From Cedecea davisae DSM 4568 (GTDB lineage: Bacteria > Pseudomonadota > Gammaproteobacteria > Enterobacterales > Enterobacteriaceae): 64,000 bases of DNA. The position numbers and the translations under genes were made by a program. Numbering within the stretch: the first letter of the stretch is position 1; every line of letters begins with the position of its first letter. The stretch covers positions 2,766,526 to 2,830,525 of the forward strand of contig NZ_KE161030.1 in assembly GCF_000412335.2 (NCBI RefSeq), read 5' to 3'. Under the pieces are notes generated by a model, which was not told the origin of the DNA, searched no databases, and saw only the letters and a program-made list of their open reading frames with translations. Positions 1 to 7,861 of this stretch are shown here, in pieces.

Positions 1-1138
1 GCTGCCGGGCTTCTATTCCCTCCGCCAGCATTTTCATATTCAGGTCAAACAACTGCTGCGCACTCTCTTTCCCGGACTGCAAACGCCCTTTCACCATTTG
101 ATTTACGCGGTCTGAATTACAACCGCCGATGCTGTCGTGGGCGTGGGACTTCATCGCCTCGCGCCAGAGGGTTTCAACCGCATGCTGAGGGTAAGGCAGG
201 CCAAGCCGCCAGCCCACGGCCAGCAAAGGTTCCAGCGTCTGGCTGAGGAACTGCTCCAGCGAGGCGTTGAGCTGTTTAATGTCGGCGCGGGTGGAGAAAA
301 TACCGCGGTGGATGCGCATATATTTCGGGCTAAGCAGCTCGCCGTGCCATTCGGGCAGGCTTTCGCCGCTGGCGCGTAAGGCGCTGAAGAAATCGCTGAA
401 GCTGCTGCGCTTGAAGCAATAGTCCTGCTGGCGGGTATTCATCCGCTCCAGCGCCTCAGGTACGCCGTATTCGAAAGGCGACTGATCGTTACCGTTCGGC
501 AACAGCAGGTGATCCGTGGCCGAGAAACGGGCCTGTTTTTTTAGAATGGGCGGCAGCGCTTCGTCCAGTTTTCCCTGCTCGGTCGGGAGCCACTTCGCGC
601 AGCCGTAGCCCCACGGCAGCACCGCGGTTAACACGCTCTGCCCTCCCTGCGCATGCCAGTAAAACTCACTCCTGCCGACGTCGCGTTCGCACCATCCGCG
701 CCAGATAACCGCGCTGTCTATAGCGAATTCGCTAAGGAACATCGGCAGCTGGGCGCTTTGCCCGAAGGAGTCCGGCACATAGCCAACCGGCATATAGCTG
801 CCCCAGGCTTTACAGTCCGCCAGGCCAAACAGCAGGTTACGGGCGATAGACTCCGCGCCAACGACTAAAAAGTCGCTTTGGGTGTACCACGGGCCAATCA
901 ACACCCGGCCATCGGTAACTAATTTTTGCAGGCGCTCACGCTGCTCCGGCGCCACCGCCAAAAAATCTTCCAGCATCACCGTTTGCCCGTCGAGAATAAA
1001 AGGTCCCAGCGTTTCGTCCTGCTCCATACGGGTAAGTAAATCCAGCATAAAATAATAGAGCACAACTTTTGAATCATTCTCGGTGAAATACCACTCACGA
1101 TCCCAGTGCGTGTGTTGAACCAAATGTACGGTCTTCAT
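1..1138 (-). CDS. GH38 alpha-mannosidase, MngB-like (partial, 3' end outside window)
   Basis: Reading leftwards from an ATG at 1138 gives an open frame that leaves the window without a stop. The N-terminus has HTHWDREW at residues 9-16, the zinc-binding opening of glycoside hydrolase family 38. A later PDSFG carries the expected nucleophile Asp, and AHDSIGGCNSDR is the family's second metal-site block. In E. coli MngB cleaves mannosylglycerate-type alpha-mannosides imported by a PTS. Here it lies last in a PTS operon, about 100 bases after the EIIC gene, so it probably hydrolyses the imported phospho- or free mannoside in the cytoplasm. The family is secure; the exact substrate is inferred. 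Confidence 0.85.
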   Translation of the reverse strand, partial: MKTVHLVQHTHWDREWYFTENDSKVVLYYFMLDLLTRMEQDETLGPFILDGQTVMLEDFLAVAPEQRERLQKLVTDGRVLIGPWYTQSDFLVVGAESIARNLLFGLADCKAWGSYMPVGYVPDSFGQSAQLPMFLSEFAIDSAVIWRGWCERDVGRSEFYWHAQGGQSVLTAVLPWGYGCAKWLPTEQGKLDEALPPILKKQARFSATDHLLLPNGNDQSPFEYGVPEALERMNTRQQDYCFKRSSFSDFFSALRASGESLPEWHGELLSPKYMRIHRGIFSTRADIKQLNASLEQFLSQTLEPLLAVGWRLGLPYPQHAVETLWREAMKSHAHDSIGGCNSDRVNQMVKGRLQSGKESAQQLFDLNMKMLAEGIEARQ

Positions 1139-1237
1139 TTTGTCACCTTAATAGCGAAATTCTGGGTGTGAAAAACCTCGGCAGTAAATACTGCCGTGAA
1201 TATGAAAATTGCCGCCGTGAATTAATCAGGCACGCAT

Positions 1238-2353
1238 CTAACGCCCCACCTTGAATTTATGCGCAGGTGCCGCCGCTTTATTTTCAATAACACTCTCGCC
1301 GCGGAAGACTAATAATGAGCCAACGGCAATAATCGCCGATCCGGTAGCAATGGAAAGCACGTATATCGGCCATTTGTCCACCGCCAGCCAGCCGTAAAAA
1401 CCGGAGATGGGCGCATGATTCACCGCCCCCAGCCCGACAGCCATGGCCGCCCCGGTGGCGGCGCCAATAACGTTGATGAGGATGATTTTTGGGTTGGAAA
1501 GCGCAAAGGGAATTGCCCCTTCAGATACGCCGATTAGCCCCATCAGCGTAGAGGCTTTCCCCGCCTCACGCAGCGATACAGGAAAGCGTTTTGACCACAG
1601 CAAAGTTGCAACGCCCAGGCCGATTGGCGGGACGATAATTGCCACCTGCGCCGCCGTGTTCGGGTCATAAATACCGGAGGCCAACAGCGCCATAGCGGTT
1701 GTTACAGCCGCTTTGTTCACCGGGCCGCCGAGGTCGAAACCCACCATGCCGCCGACTACTGCTGCAAGAACAATTTTGTTGGTACCGGACATCGCCAGCA
1801 GCCAGTTTTCCATGCCGTGGTTAAGCGCCGCCAGCGGGTTACCGATGATAAAAGCCATGACAATGCAGGTCAGCAGCGTCCCGCCTACCGGCAAAATAAA
1901 GATAGGCCCGGCGGAGGCCAGCACCTTCGGCAGTTTGATATAAGTCGCCAGCCCGCGCACGATGTAGCCCGCCACAAACCCCGCAGCCAGTGCGCCGAGG
2001 AACCCGGTGCCGAGGCTGCTGGCAAGCAGGCCGCCAATCATCCCCGGAGCCAGCCCCGGTTTGTTGGCAATGGCAAAACTGATATATCCGGCCACAACCG
2101 GCAGCATAAGGGAAAGCGCGAGGCCGCCAAAACCGTCGAATTTATGCAGCGTTTGCACCACAATGCTGGCCGCCTGGGCATGGCTGGCGTCCCAGATATT
2201 GTCGATGCCGTACAGGGATGCTCCAATGCGCGCGATGCCCATAATCACCGCCCCGGCGATAACAAACGGCAGCATCCATGACACCCCGGTCATAATGGCA
2301 TTCTTAATCTCGGTTCCGGTTTGGGATTTCCCCTCTGCCCTGAATTTAGCCAT
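1238..2353 (-). CDS. PTS fructose-type EIIC permease
   Basis: About 371 residues, almost wholly hydrophobic with some ten membrane segments, starting MAKFRAEGKSQTGTEIKNAIMTGVSWMLPFV, which is the standard N-terminus of fructose/mannitol-family EIIC domains; GxPVNKAAVTTAMALL is the conserved central loop. I chose the ATG at 2353 because a GGAG lies 7 nt upstream; an in-frame GTG at 2359 is too close to that site. It overlaps the EIIB gene by 8 nt, so the two are translationally coupled. It is the membrane channel that moves sugar while EIIB phosphorylates it. The specificity is suggested only by the mannosidase gene downstream. Confidence 0.88.
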   Translation of the reverse strand: MAKFRAEGKSQTGTEIKNAIMTGVSWMLPFVIAGAVIMGIARIGASLYGIDNIWDASHAQAASIVVQTLHKFDGFGGLALSLMLPVVAGYISFAIANKPGLAPGMIGGLLASSLGTGFLGALAAGFVAGYIVRGLATYIKLPKVLASAGPIFILPVGGTLLTCIVMAFIIGNPLAALNHGMENWLLAMSGTNKIVLAAVVGGMVGFDLGGPVNKAAVTTAMALLASGIYDPNTAAQVAIIVPPIGLGVATLLWSKRFPVSLREAGKASTLMGLIGVSEGAIPFALSNPKIILINVIGAATGAAMAVGLGAVNHAPISGFYGWLAVDKWPIYVLSIATGSAIIAVGSLLVFRGESVIENKAAAPAHKFKVGR

Positions 2354-2660
2354 TTGCACACTCCGCCTCTATCGCCTCAAAAACGGCGTCGCCGAACTTG
2401 ATAGGGTCCGCTACGCTGCACTCCAGCTTCATCATGCCGTCAAAACGTTCCCGGCCGGTAATCGCCACGTCCGCGGCGATGATGACCGCATCGGCTCTGG
2501 CGAGATCTTCGGCGCTGATTTCATTTTCAACGCCCATGCTGCCCTGGGTTTCAACTTTAATTTCATGGCCGCGATGTTTGCCGGTCATTTCAAGCGCTTC
2601 CGCAGCCATGTAGGTATGGGCGACGCCCGTCGGGCAGGCTGCAACACAAACGATATACAT
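2346..2660 (-). CDS. PTS fructose-type EIIB component
   Basis: A 104-residue cytoplasmic phosphocarrier. The phospho-accepting cysteine is Cys9 in CPTGVAHT, the signature of fructose-family EIIB. An AAGGAG precedes the ATG at 2660 with good spacing. EIIB takes phosphate from an EIIA (none is visible here; it may lie left of the window or be supplied by another operon) and passes it to sugar bound by the adjacent EIIC. Unlike E. coli MngA, in which A, B and C domains are fused, this system is split into separate genes. Order: EIIB, EIIC, GH38. Confidence 0.88.
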   Translation of the reverse strand: MYIVCVAACPTGVAHTYMAAEALEMTGKHRGHEIKVETQGSMGVENEISAEDLARADAVIIAADVAITGRERFDGMMKLECSVADPIKFGDAVFEAIEAECANG

Positions 2661-3129
2661 AACAACTCCTTATCTGGCTGAATTTAGTCAATAAAAAAAG
2701 CACAATGGCTGAAAAGCGCATTGTGCTTCGGTGTAGAACGACTTGCTGCATAGCTGTATCTCCCGAGTCGCCGCTGGCGTGGAGGCACATCATCAGCTGA
2801 TGCAGACTGGAAATGCGGAACAGGAAGGCAAGCTCGTAGCGCTTACGGATAGCCAGGCGGCATGGCCGACTGACAGCGCGCTGCGTTTTTAATAACTGAG
2901 CATGACCATGGCATAACTCGTTATACAATTTCCCGGCGCTGCACCACAGCCGTGACCAATTTGCGGCGAACTCGTTATCGATGCATTCGGAATAAACTGA
3001 GGTATCTTTTTCCAGCTCGTTAACCACGTTGAACCAGCAGCTATTATTCAGACAGATGCGCACCTTGTTGCTGGCGGACAGCAACATCAGGCGGCAAACT
3101 ATAAAGGTCCGAACAATATAAGCGTGCAT
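2590..3129 (-). CDS. Uncertain cysteine-rich ORF upstream of the PTS operon
   Basis: The start is well formed: AGGAGAAGCC before an ATG at 3129. The first 130 residues or so have plausible composition (MHAYIVRTFIVCRLML..., many Cys, Trp and Arg). No family recognised. The frame has no stop before the terminator hairpin at 2693-2728, runs through it and ends out of frame inside the EIIB gene. Either the true protein is shorter and has lost its stop by a frameshift, or the region is a small-RNA or leader transcript ended by that terminator. Coding status is doubtful. Confidence 0.3.
   Translation of the reverse strand: MHAYIVRTFIVCRLMLLSASNKVRICLNNSCWFNVVNELEKDTSVYSECIDNEFAANWSRLWCSAGKLYNELCHGHAQLLKTQRAVSRPCRLAIRKRYELAFLFRISSLHQLMMCLHASGDSGDTAMQQVVLHRSTMRFSAIVLFLLTKFSQIRSCYVYRLCCSLPDGRRPYLHGCGSA
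2693..2728 (-). terminator. Rho-independent terminator, leftward
   Basis: A 10 bp stem AAGCACAATG/CATTGTGCTT with a run of seven A's on the + strand, hence a U-tract in leftward RNA. It would end a transcript arriving from about 3.1 kb, just before the PTS operon's EIIB start. Confidence 0.75.
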
Positions 3130-3331
3130 GGCTTCTCCTGAAAATATGAGTGCAGTGTAGACAGTTCGAAAAATAACAAACGTGACTTTACGCACAGATA
3201 TAAACACAGAGTTATATGCCTGTTTTTTACAAGGGATTATTTATAACGAGCTTAACAAATGTTAATTAATAAAAAGAGCGTGCGTGCGGGGAATTAAATC
3301 AAAGACCGGAAGAGGTAAACCAGAGGGAGGT

Positions 3332-3375
3332 TTGCGCTCTGAATCACATGCATAAGGATGCCATTCAGAGCGCAA
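3332..3375. repeat. 13 bp perfect inverted repeat between convergent or adjacent units
   Basis: TTGCGCTCTGAAT and its exact complement ATTCAGAGCGCAA are separated by 18 nt, just past the 3' end of the small membrane-protein gene. There is no good U-tract on either side, so it may be a weak terminator or an mRNA-end stabiliser. Confidence 0.5.
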
Positions 3376-3385
3376 GTTTTCGAAT

Positions 3386-3658
3386 TCAGCGCAGGTGGTT
3401 ATCCCTGATGCGGGCCGGATAAGCCCGCGGCCGGGTGTACCACGCAATCCATCCCAGCACGGCCGCCACGGAGCCAAGCACCAGCAGCCCCATTAACGCG
3501 CCAAGCAGTTTTCCGCCGAAAGTCCCGAGATCGCCGCCGGTTACGTTGCTGACCACCCAAAAGTAGCGAATCATCGCCCAGACAATGTACAAACAAAAAG
3601 CATAAAACAGCCACAGCGCGATTTTACCGCCGGGACTGCGAGTTGGTTTCGCATCCAT
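3386..3658 (-). CDS. Small inner-membrane protein, function unknown
   Basis: 90 residues with two clear hydrophobic segments (about residues 13-35 and 52-73) separated by a glycine-rich loop (GGDLGTFGGKLLGALMG), and basic, hydrophilic ends. No catalytic motif and no family I can name. It stands alone between the PTS operon's upstream region and the mgtA leader, and reads leftwards. The hairpin at 3332-3375 lies directly downstream. Probably a genuine enterobacterial inner-membrane protein; no function is assigned. Confidence 0.65.
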   Translation of the reverse strand: MDAKPTRSPGGKIALWLFYAFCLYIVWAMIRYFWVVSNVTGGDLGTFGGKLLGALMGLLVLGSVAAVLGWIAWYTRPRAYPARIRDNHLR

Positions 3659-4055
3659 AACGTTCGACCTAACTTAATAAACTAAACAAGACGGGTTGCC
3701 GGCAGCAGTTCCCCTGCCGCCTGAATGTGATTTTTATCACACTAACGGCGTATATCAACCGCCATAAGCGTTAAATTTTGTTTCAAATCAAGGCTTGTGG
3801 GCCAAAAATCAGCATTGCAGCCCGGAATTGATTTAGCTTAAGGAAAATTCTTAATGCTGCTTTTGCGGTTGCCTCCTCATCCTTGTTCGTTTTTCCGGGA
3901 GGAAGGCAAAAACAGCACGACCGATCGTCCTCTCTCCTTTCGGCCACATGTCCGGGTAAGCCAGACATATTCTCAAATCCCTAATATTTAATTCCTTAAC
4001 CCTCAATATTTCCTAACTGAAATATAAACGAATAAATTTAATCTTCCCTGACGGG

Positions 4056-4855
4056 TTGACAATACTATTAGGCATGGGTAGATTTCACGGGCCGAAGTTG
4101 CGGCCTTTCCTAACCTGACATAAGAGACTAATGGATACTGAATTTAGTAGCTGCCCGAATATTGCCTTAAAGGCTGTTCGGGAAAGTAAACATGAAATCG
4201 ATTGTGATCACTTCTTCGTTTTGGTGTGTCTCGCCGGAGCCTGATGCTCTTGTGTTGTCCCACCTCGACCAGGGTTTTCACGGTCCCGAGGTGTGTTATG
4301 AACTTCAAATCTACCCTTTTTCCTGGTGTCAAAACAGTGACATCAACTTTGCGTGTCCGGCCGCCCCGCGATCGGGTTTTGTCCGCACGCAAAAAACAGC
4401 CAAACTCAATTTTCTCTTCGAAAATCAGTGAGTTGAAGCAACGCATCACTAACTGGCGCGTCAGTCCTGTGACCGGCCAGCTGGAGCGCCGTTGCAGCTT
4501 CTCCGATAGCGAAGACCCACAAAGTCGACCCTCCGCCGCCTGATTCAGCCGTTGCGTTGTGATGCCGTGCGCGCTCTACCGAGCCGCCTGCGCCTACACG
4601 TTACGCTGAGTTAAGCCATTATTGGTGTCTGAATATTCACTGATGTTTTCACATAAACATCAGGCGGATTAGTCATGCCCAAATAAAAATAAATAATTTT
4701 CCGTTCTATTTATTTCAAATAATAAATAGCGGGAAGCCGTGTCCGAAATTAATTTGAAACCGATCGTTTGCGCTACCGCAGACTATTTTCGGCCGCCCTT
4801 AATAAGGCGCTAACCGCAAAATGGTCGGCTGCTGCCCGGCGACAGGAGCACCACC
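4056..4855 (+). promoter_or_regulatory. Long structured leader of the Mg2+ transporter gene, with promoter
   Basis: A sigma-70-type promoter, TTGACA (4056-4061), 17 nt, TAGATT (4079-4084), begins about 770 bases before the mgtA start. The leader has a hairpin at 4153-4182 (CCCGAA...TTCGGG enclosing GCCTT/AAGGC) and another at 4640-4663 (CTGATGTTT/AAACATCAG), and contains the small ORF at 4298. Long leaders with short ORFs that sense Mg2+ are established for mgtA and mgtCB mRNAs. The specific leader peptides MgtL and MgtP were not recognised here, so a sensing role is inference. The preceding 3659-4055 holds no gene I can support. Confidence 0.5.
4298..4543 (+). CDS. Small basic protein encoded in the mgtA leader
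   Basis: An ATG at 4298 follows GAGGTG with 4 nt spacing and opens an 81-residue frame ending before the second leader hairpin. The product is rich in Lys, Arg and Ser (RVRPPRDRVLSARKKQP) and ends with a segment, ITNWRVSPVTGQLERR, that looks like the tail of short uncharacterised enterobacterial proteins. It has no membrane segment. It could be a real small protein or a regulatory leader ORF whose translation affects mgtA; the sequence alone does not decide. Confidence 0.4.
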   Translation: MNFKSTLFPGVKTVTSTLRVRPPRDRVLSARKKQPNSIFSSKISELKQRITNWRVSPVTGQLERRCSFSDSEDPQSRPSAA

Positions 4856-7549
4856 ATGACCGTACAAACCAAGAACCGTAATAAAAAAAGCACGCTCTCT
4901 ATGCGTGCGGCCCAGGAAGCCAAAAACGGCATCGCTGAAACATTGGTTAACCTCAACACCACCAGAGAAGGATTACAGGAAGCCCACGCCAGCGCTCGTC
5001 TGGAACGAGATGGCCTGAATGAAGTCGCCCACGACAAGCCGCCTCACGCGCTGCTCCAGCTGCTGATGGCATTTAACAACCCGTTTATCTACGTGCTGGC
5101 CATTCTGGCCGGTATCAGCTTCTTTACCGACTATTGGCTGCCGACCAGCCACGGCGAAGAAGGCGACCTGACCACGGTTATCATCATCGGCACCATGGTT
5201 GCCCTTAGCGGCCTGGTCCGTTTCTGGCAGGAACACCGCTCGGCAAAATCGGCCGAAGCGCTGAAAGCGATGGTACGTACTACCGCAACGGTCGTGCGCC
5301 GTGAACACGCAGGGCAAAAAGGAACCCCGCGTGAAATCCCGATGCGCGAGCTGGTGGTGGGCGACATCGTGCAGCTGTACGCCGGGGATATGATCCCGGC
5401 AGACGTTCGCCTGATCGAATCCCGTGACCTGTTCATCAGCCAGGCGGTATTGACCGGTGAAGCGCTGCCTATCGAGAAGTACGACACCCTCGGGGACGTG
5501 GCGCAGAAGTCCGCTCACGACAAAGCCGACGAGAGCGAAAACCTGCTGGATCTCCCGAATATCTGCTTTATGGGTACCAACGTGGTTAGCGGCACGGCGC
5601 TGGCCGTTGTGGTGGCAACCGGGCCACGGACCTACTTCGGCTCGCTGGCTAAAGCGATTGTCGGCACCCGGGCGCAAACCGCCTTTGACCGCGGCGTAAA
5701 CAGCGTTAGCTGGCTGCTGATCCGCTTTATGCTGGTGATGGTGCCGGTGGTGTTCCTGATTAACGGCCTGATGAAAGGCGAATGGTGGGATGCGCTGCTG
5801 TTTGCTCTGGCAGTTGCCGTCGGCCTGACGCCTGAAATGCTGCCGATGATAGTCAGCGCCAATCTGGCAAAAGGCGCGGTCGCCATGGCGAAGCGCAAAG
5901 TGGTGGTTAAGCGTCTCAACGCTATCCAGAACCTCGGCGCGATGGACGTCCTGTGTACCGACAAAACCGGTACCCTGACGCAGGATAAAATTATCCTCGA
6001 GCATCACGTTGATACCCACGGCCAGAAAAATGAGTCCGTGCTGGCGCTGGCGTGGCTCAACAGCCATCACCAGAGCGGCATCAAAAACCTGATGGACCAG
6101 GCGGTGATCTACTTCTCCGAAAATGAGCCGGGCTTTGTGAAACCGCAGGGCTTTAGCAAAGTGGACGAAATGCCGTTCGACTTTGTGCGCCGCCGCCTGT
6201 CGATTGTGGTGAAAGATGCCCAGAGCAACCATCTGCTGGTGTGCAAAGGCGCGGTGGAGGAGATGCTGAGCATTGCCACCCACATGGAAGAGAATGGCAA
6301 GGTTATCGCCCTCGATCAGCCACGCCGGGACGCCATGCTGGCGATGACAAACGACTATAACAAGGACGGGTTCCGCGTCCTTGTGGTTGCCACACGCGAT
6401 ATTCCTAAAGCCGAAGCTAAAAAACAGTACGGCGCAGATGATGAGCATGACCTGATTATCCGCGGCTTCCTCACCTTCCTCGATCCACCGAAGGAGAGCG
6501 CTGGCCCGGCGATTGCCGCTCTGATGGATATTGGCGTGGCGGTAAAAGTGCTGACCGGCGATAACGCGATTGTCACCACGCGTATCTGCCGCCAGGTCGG
6601 CCTGGAGCCGGGCGAGCCGGTGCTAGGGCCGCAGATTGAGCAACTGAGCGATGCTTCTCTGCAACAGCTGGTGGAAGAACGCACGGTATTTGCCAAGCTG
6701 ACGCCGCTGCAAAAGTCCCGCGTACTGAAAGCGTTGCAGGCCAACGGGCACACGGTCGGCTTCCTCGGCGACGGCATTAACGATGCCCCTGCCCTGCGCG
6801 ATGCCGACGTCGGTATCTCCGTCGACAGCGGCACGGACATCGCCAAAGAGTCCGCCGATATCATCCTGCTGGAAAAGAGCCTGATGGTGCTGGAAGAAGG
6901 CGTTATCAAAGGGCGCGAAACCTTCGGCAATATCATGAAGTACCTGAACATGACCGCCAGCTCCAACTTCGGCAACGTGTTCTCGGTGCTGGTGGCGAGC
7001 GCCTTTATTCCGTTCCTGCCGATGCTGGCCATTCAGCTGCTGCTGCAAAACCTGATGTACGACATCTCCCAGCTCGCGCTGCCGTGGGACAAAACGGATA
7101 AAGAGTTCCTCAGCAAGCCGCGCAAATGGGATGCAAAAAACATCGGCCGCTTTATGGTGTGGATTGGCCCGACTTCATCCATCTTCGACATGACGACCTT
7201 CGCCCTGATGTGGTTCGTCTTTAGCGCCAACAGCGAGCATATGCAGACCCTGTTCCAGTCCGGCTGGTTCGTGGAAGGCCTACTGTCGCAGACCCTGGTC
7301 GTGCATATGCTGCGTACCCAGAAAATACCGTTTATTCAAAGCACTGCCGCCTGGCCGGTAATGATGATGACCGGGCTGGTTATGGCTGTGGGTATTTACG
7401 TGCCGTTCTCTCCGCTCGGGCCGTTGGTCGGGCTGCAGGCGCTGCCGTGGCAGTACTTCCCGTGGCTGGTCGGCACCCTGCTCGCCTACTGCTGTGTGGC
7501 TCAGGGAATGAAAACCTTCTACATGCGTCGTTTCAAACAGTGGCACTAA
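4856..7549 (+). CDS. mgtA: Magnesium-importing P-type ATPase (P3B type)
   Basis: 897 residues, the usual length for MgtA/MgtB. It has the actuator motif LTGEALP (about 197-203), the phosphorylation site CTDKTGTLTQDK (Asp near 370), the nucleotide-binding KGA, and the hinge GDGINDAPAL. About ten membrane segments, ending NLMYDISQLALPWD... and a C-terminal pair. An AGGAG lies 7 nt before the ATG. It imports Mg2+ with the gradient at the cost of ATP and is normally induced by low Mg2+ through PhoPQ and the mRNA leader. The N-terminus differs from E. coli MgtA, so MgtB-type naming is possible. Confidence 0.93.
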   Translation: MTVQTKNRNKKSTLSMRAAQEAKNGIAETLVNLNTTREGLQEAHASARLERDGLNEVAHDKPPHALLQLLMAFNNPFIYVLAILAGISFFTDYWLPTSHGEEGDLTTVIIIGTMVALSGLVRFWQEHRSAKSAEALKAMVRTTATVVRREHAGQKGTPREIPMRELVVGDIVQLYAGDMIPADVRLIESRDLFISQAVLTGEALPIEKYDTLGDVAQKSAHDKADESENLLDLPNICFMGTNVVSGTALAVVVATGPRTYFGSLAKAIVGTRAQTAFDRGVNSVSWLLIRFMLVMVPVVFLINGLMKGEWWDALLFALAVAVGLTPEMLPMIVSANLAKGAVAMAKRKVVVKRLNAIQNLGAMDVLCTDKTGTLTQDKIILEHHVDTHGQKNESVLALAWLNSHHQSGIKNLMDQAVIYFSENEPGFVKPQGFSKVDEMPFDFVRRRLSIVVKDAQSNHLLVCKGAVEEMLSIATHMEENGKVIALDQPRRDAMLAMTNDYNKDGFRVLVVATRDIPKAEAKKQYGADDEHDLIIRGFLTFLDPPKESAGPAIAALMDIGVAVKVLTGDNAIVTTRICRQVGLEPGEPVLGPQIEQLSDASLQQLVEERTVFAKLTPLQKSRVLKALQANGHTVGFLGDGINDAPALRDADVGISVDSGTDIAKESADIILLEKSLMVLEEGVIKGRETFGNIMKYLNMTASSNFGNVFSVLVASAFIPFLPMLAIQLLLQNLMYDISQLALPWDKTDKEFLSKPRKWDAKNIGRFMVWIGPTSSIFDMTTFALMWFVFSANSEHMQTLFQSGWFVEGLLSQTLVVHMLRTQKIPFIQSTAAWPVMMMTGLVMAVGIYVPFSPLGPLVGLQALPWQYFPWLVGTLLAYCCVAQGMKTFYMRRFKQWH

Positions 7550-7573
7550 GCTCTTTTTAAAACAATGCCATAC

Positions 7574-7596
7574 GGTGCCGCTGCGGCGGCACCTTT
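7574..7596 (+). terminator. Probable terminator after mgtA
   Basis: A GC-rich 8 bp stem GGTGCCGC/GCGGCACC with a 4-base loop, followed by TTT, 25 bases past the mgtA stop. The U-tract is short. The rest of the gap to 7861 (265 bases) holds no gene I can support. Confidence 0.5.
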
Positions 7597-7861
7597 CAGG
7601 TAAGCAATAAAAGCTGGAATGCATTATGGAAAAGCACCATTCCATTATTTTCCTGATTAAAAATAGGACCATCGCCTTGATGATTTTATTTTTAATGAAA
7701 ATAACCCGCACCCTGCGCGTTCGTGCTTTGGCATGGTACGCCGGGGGAAAAATTAACTATCAGCACTCTAAATCACTACTCAATCTCGCCAGCGCCATAA
7801 ATCGTCTTTCGATCAGGTTACTGCGTTTTGTTACTACACCCGCCCTTAAGAGGGGGAATAA

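Noticed and set aside
4973..6448. 491-codon open frame on the - strand opposite mgtA
   Set aside because: It is a shadow in a GC-rich gene: His/Gln/Arg-rich product, no homology, and mgtA is certain on the other strand.
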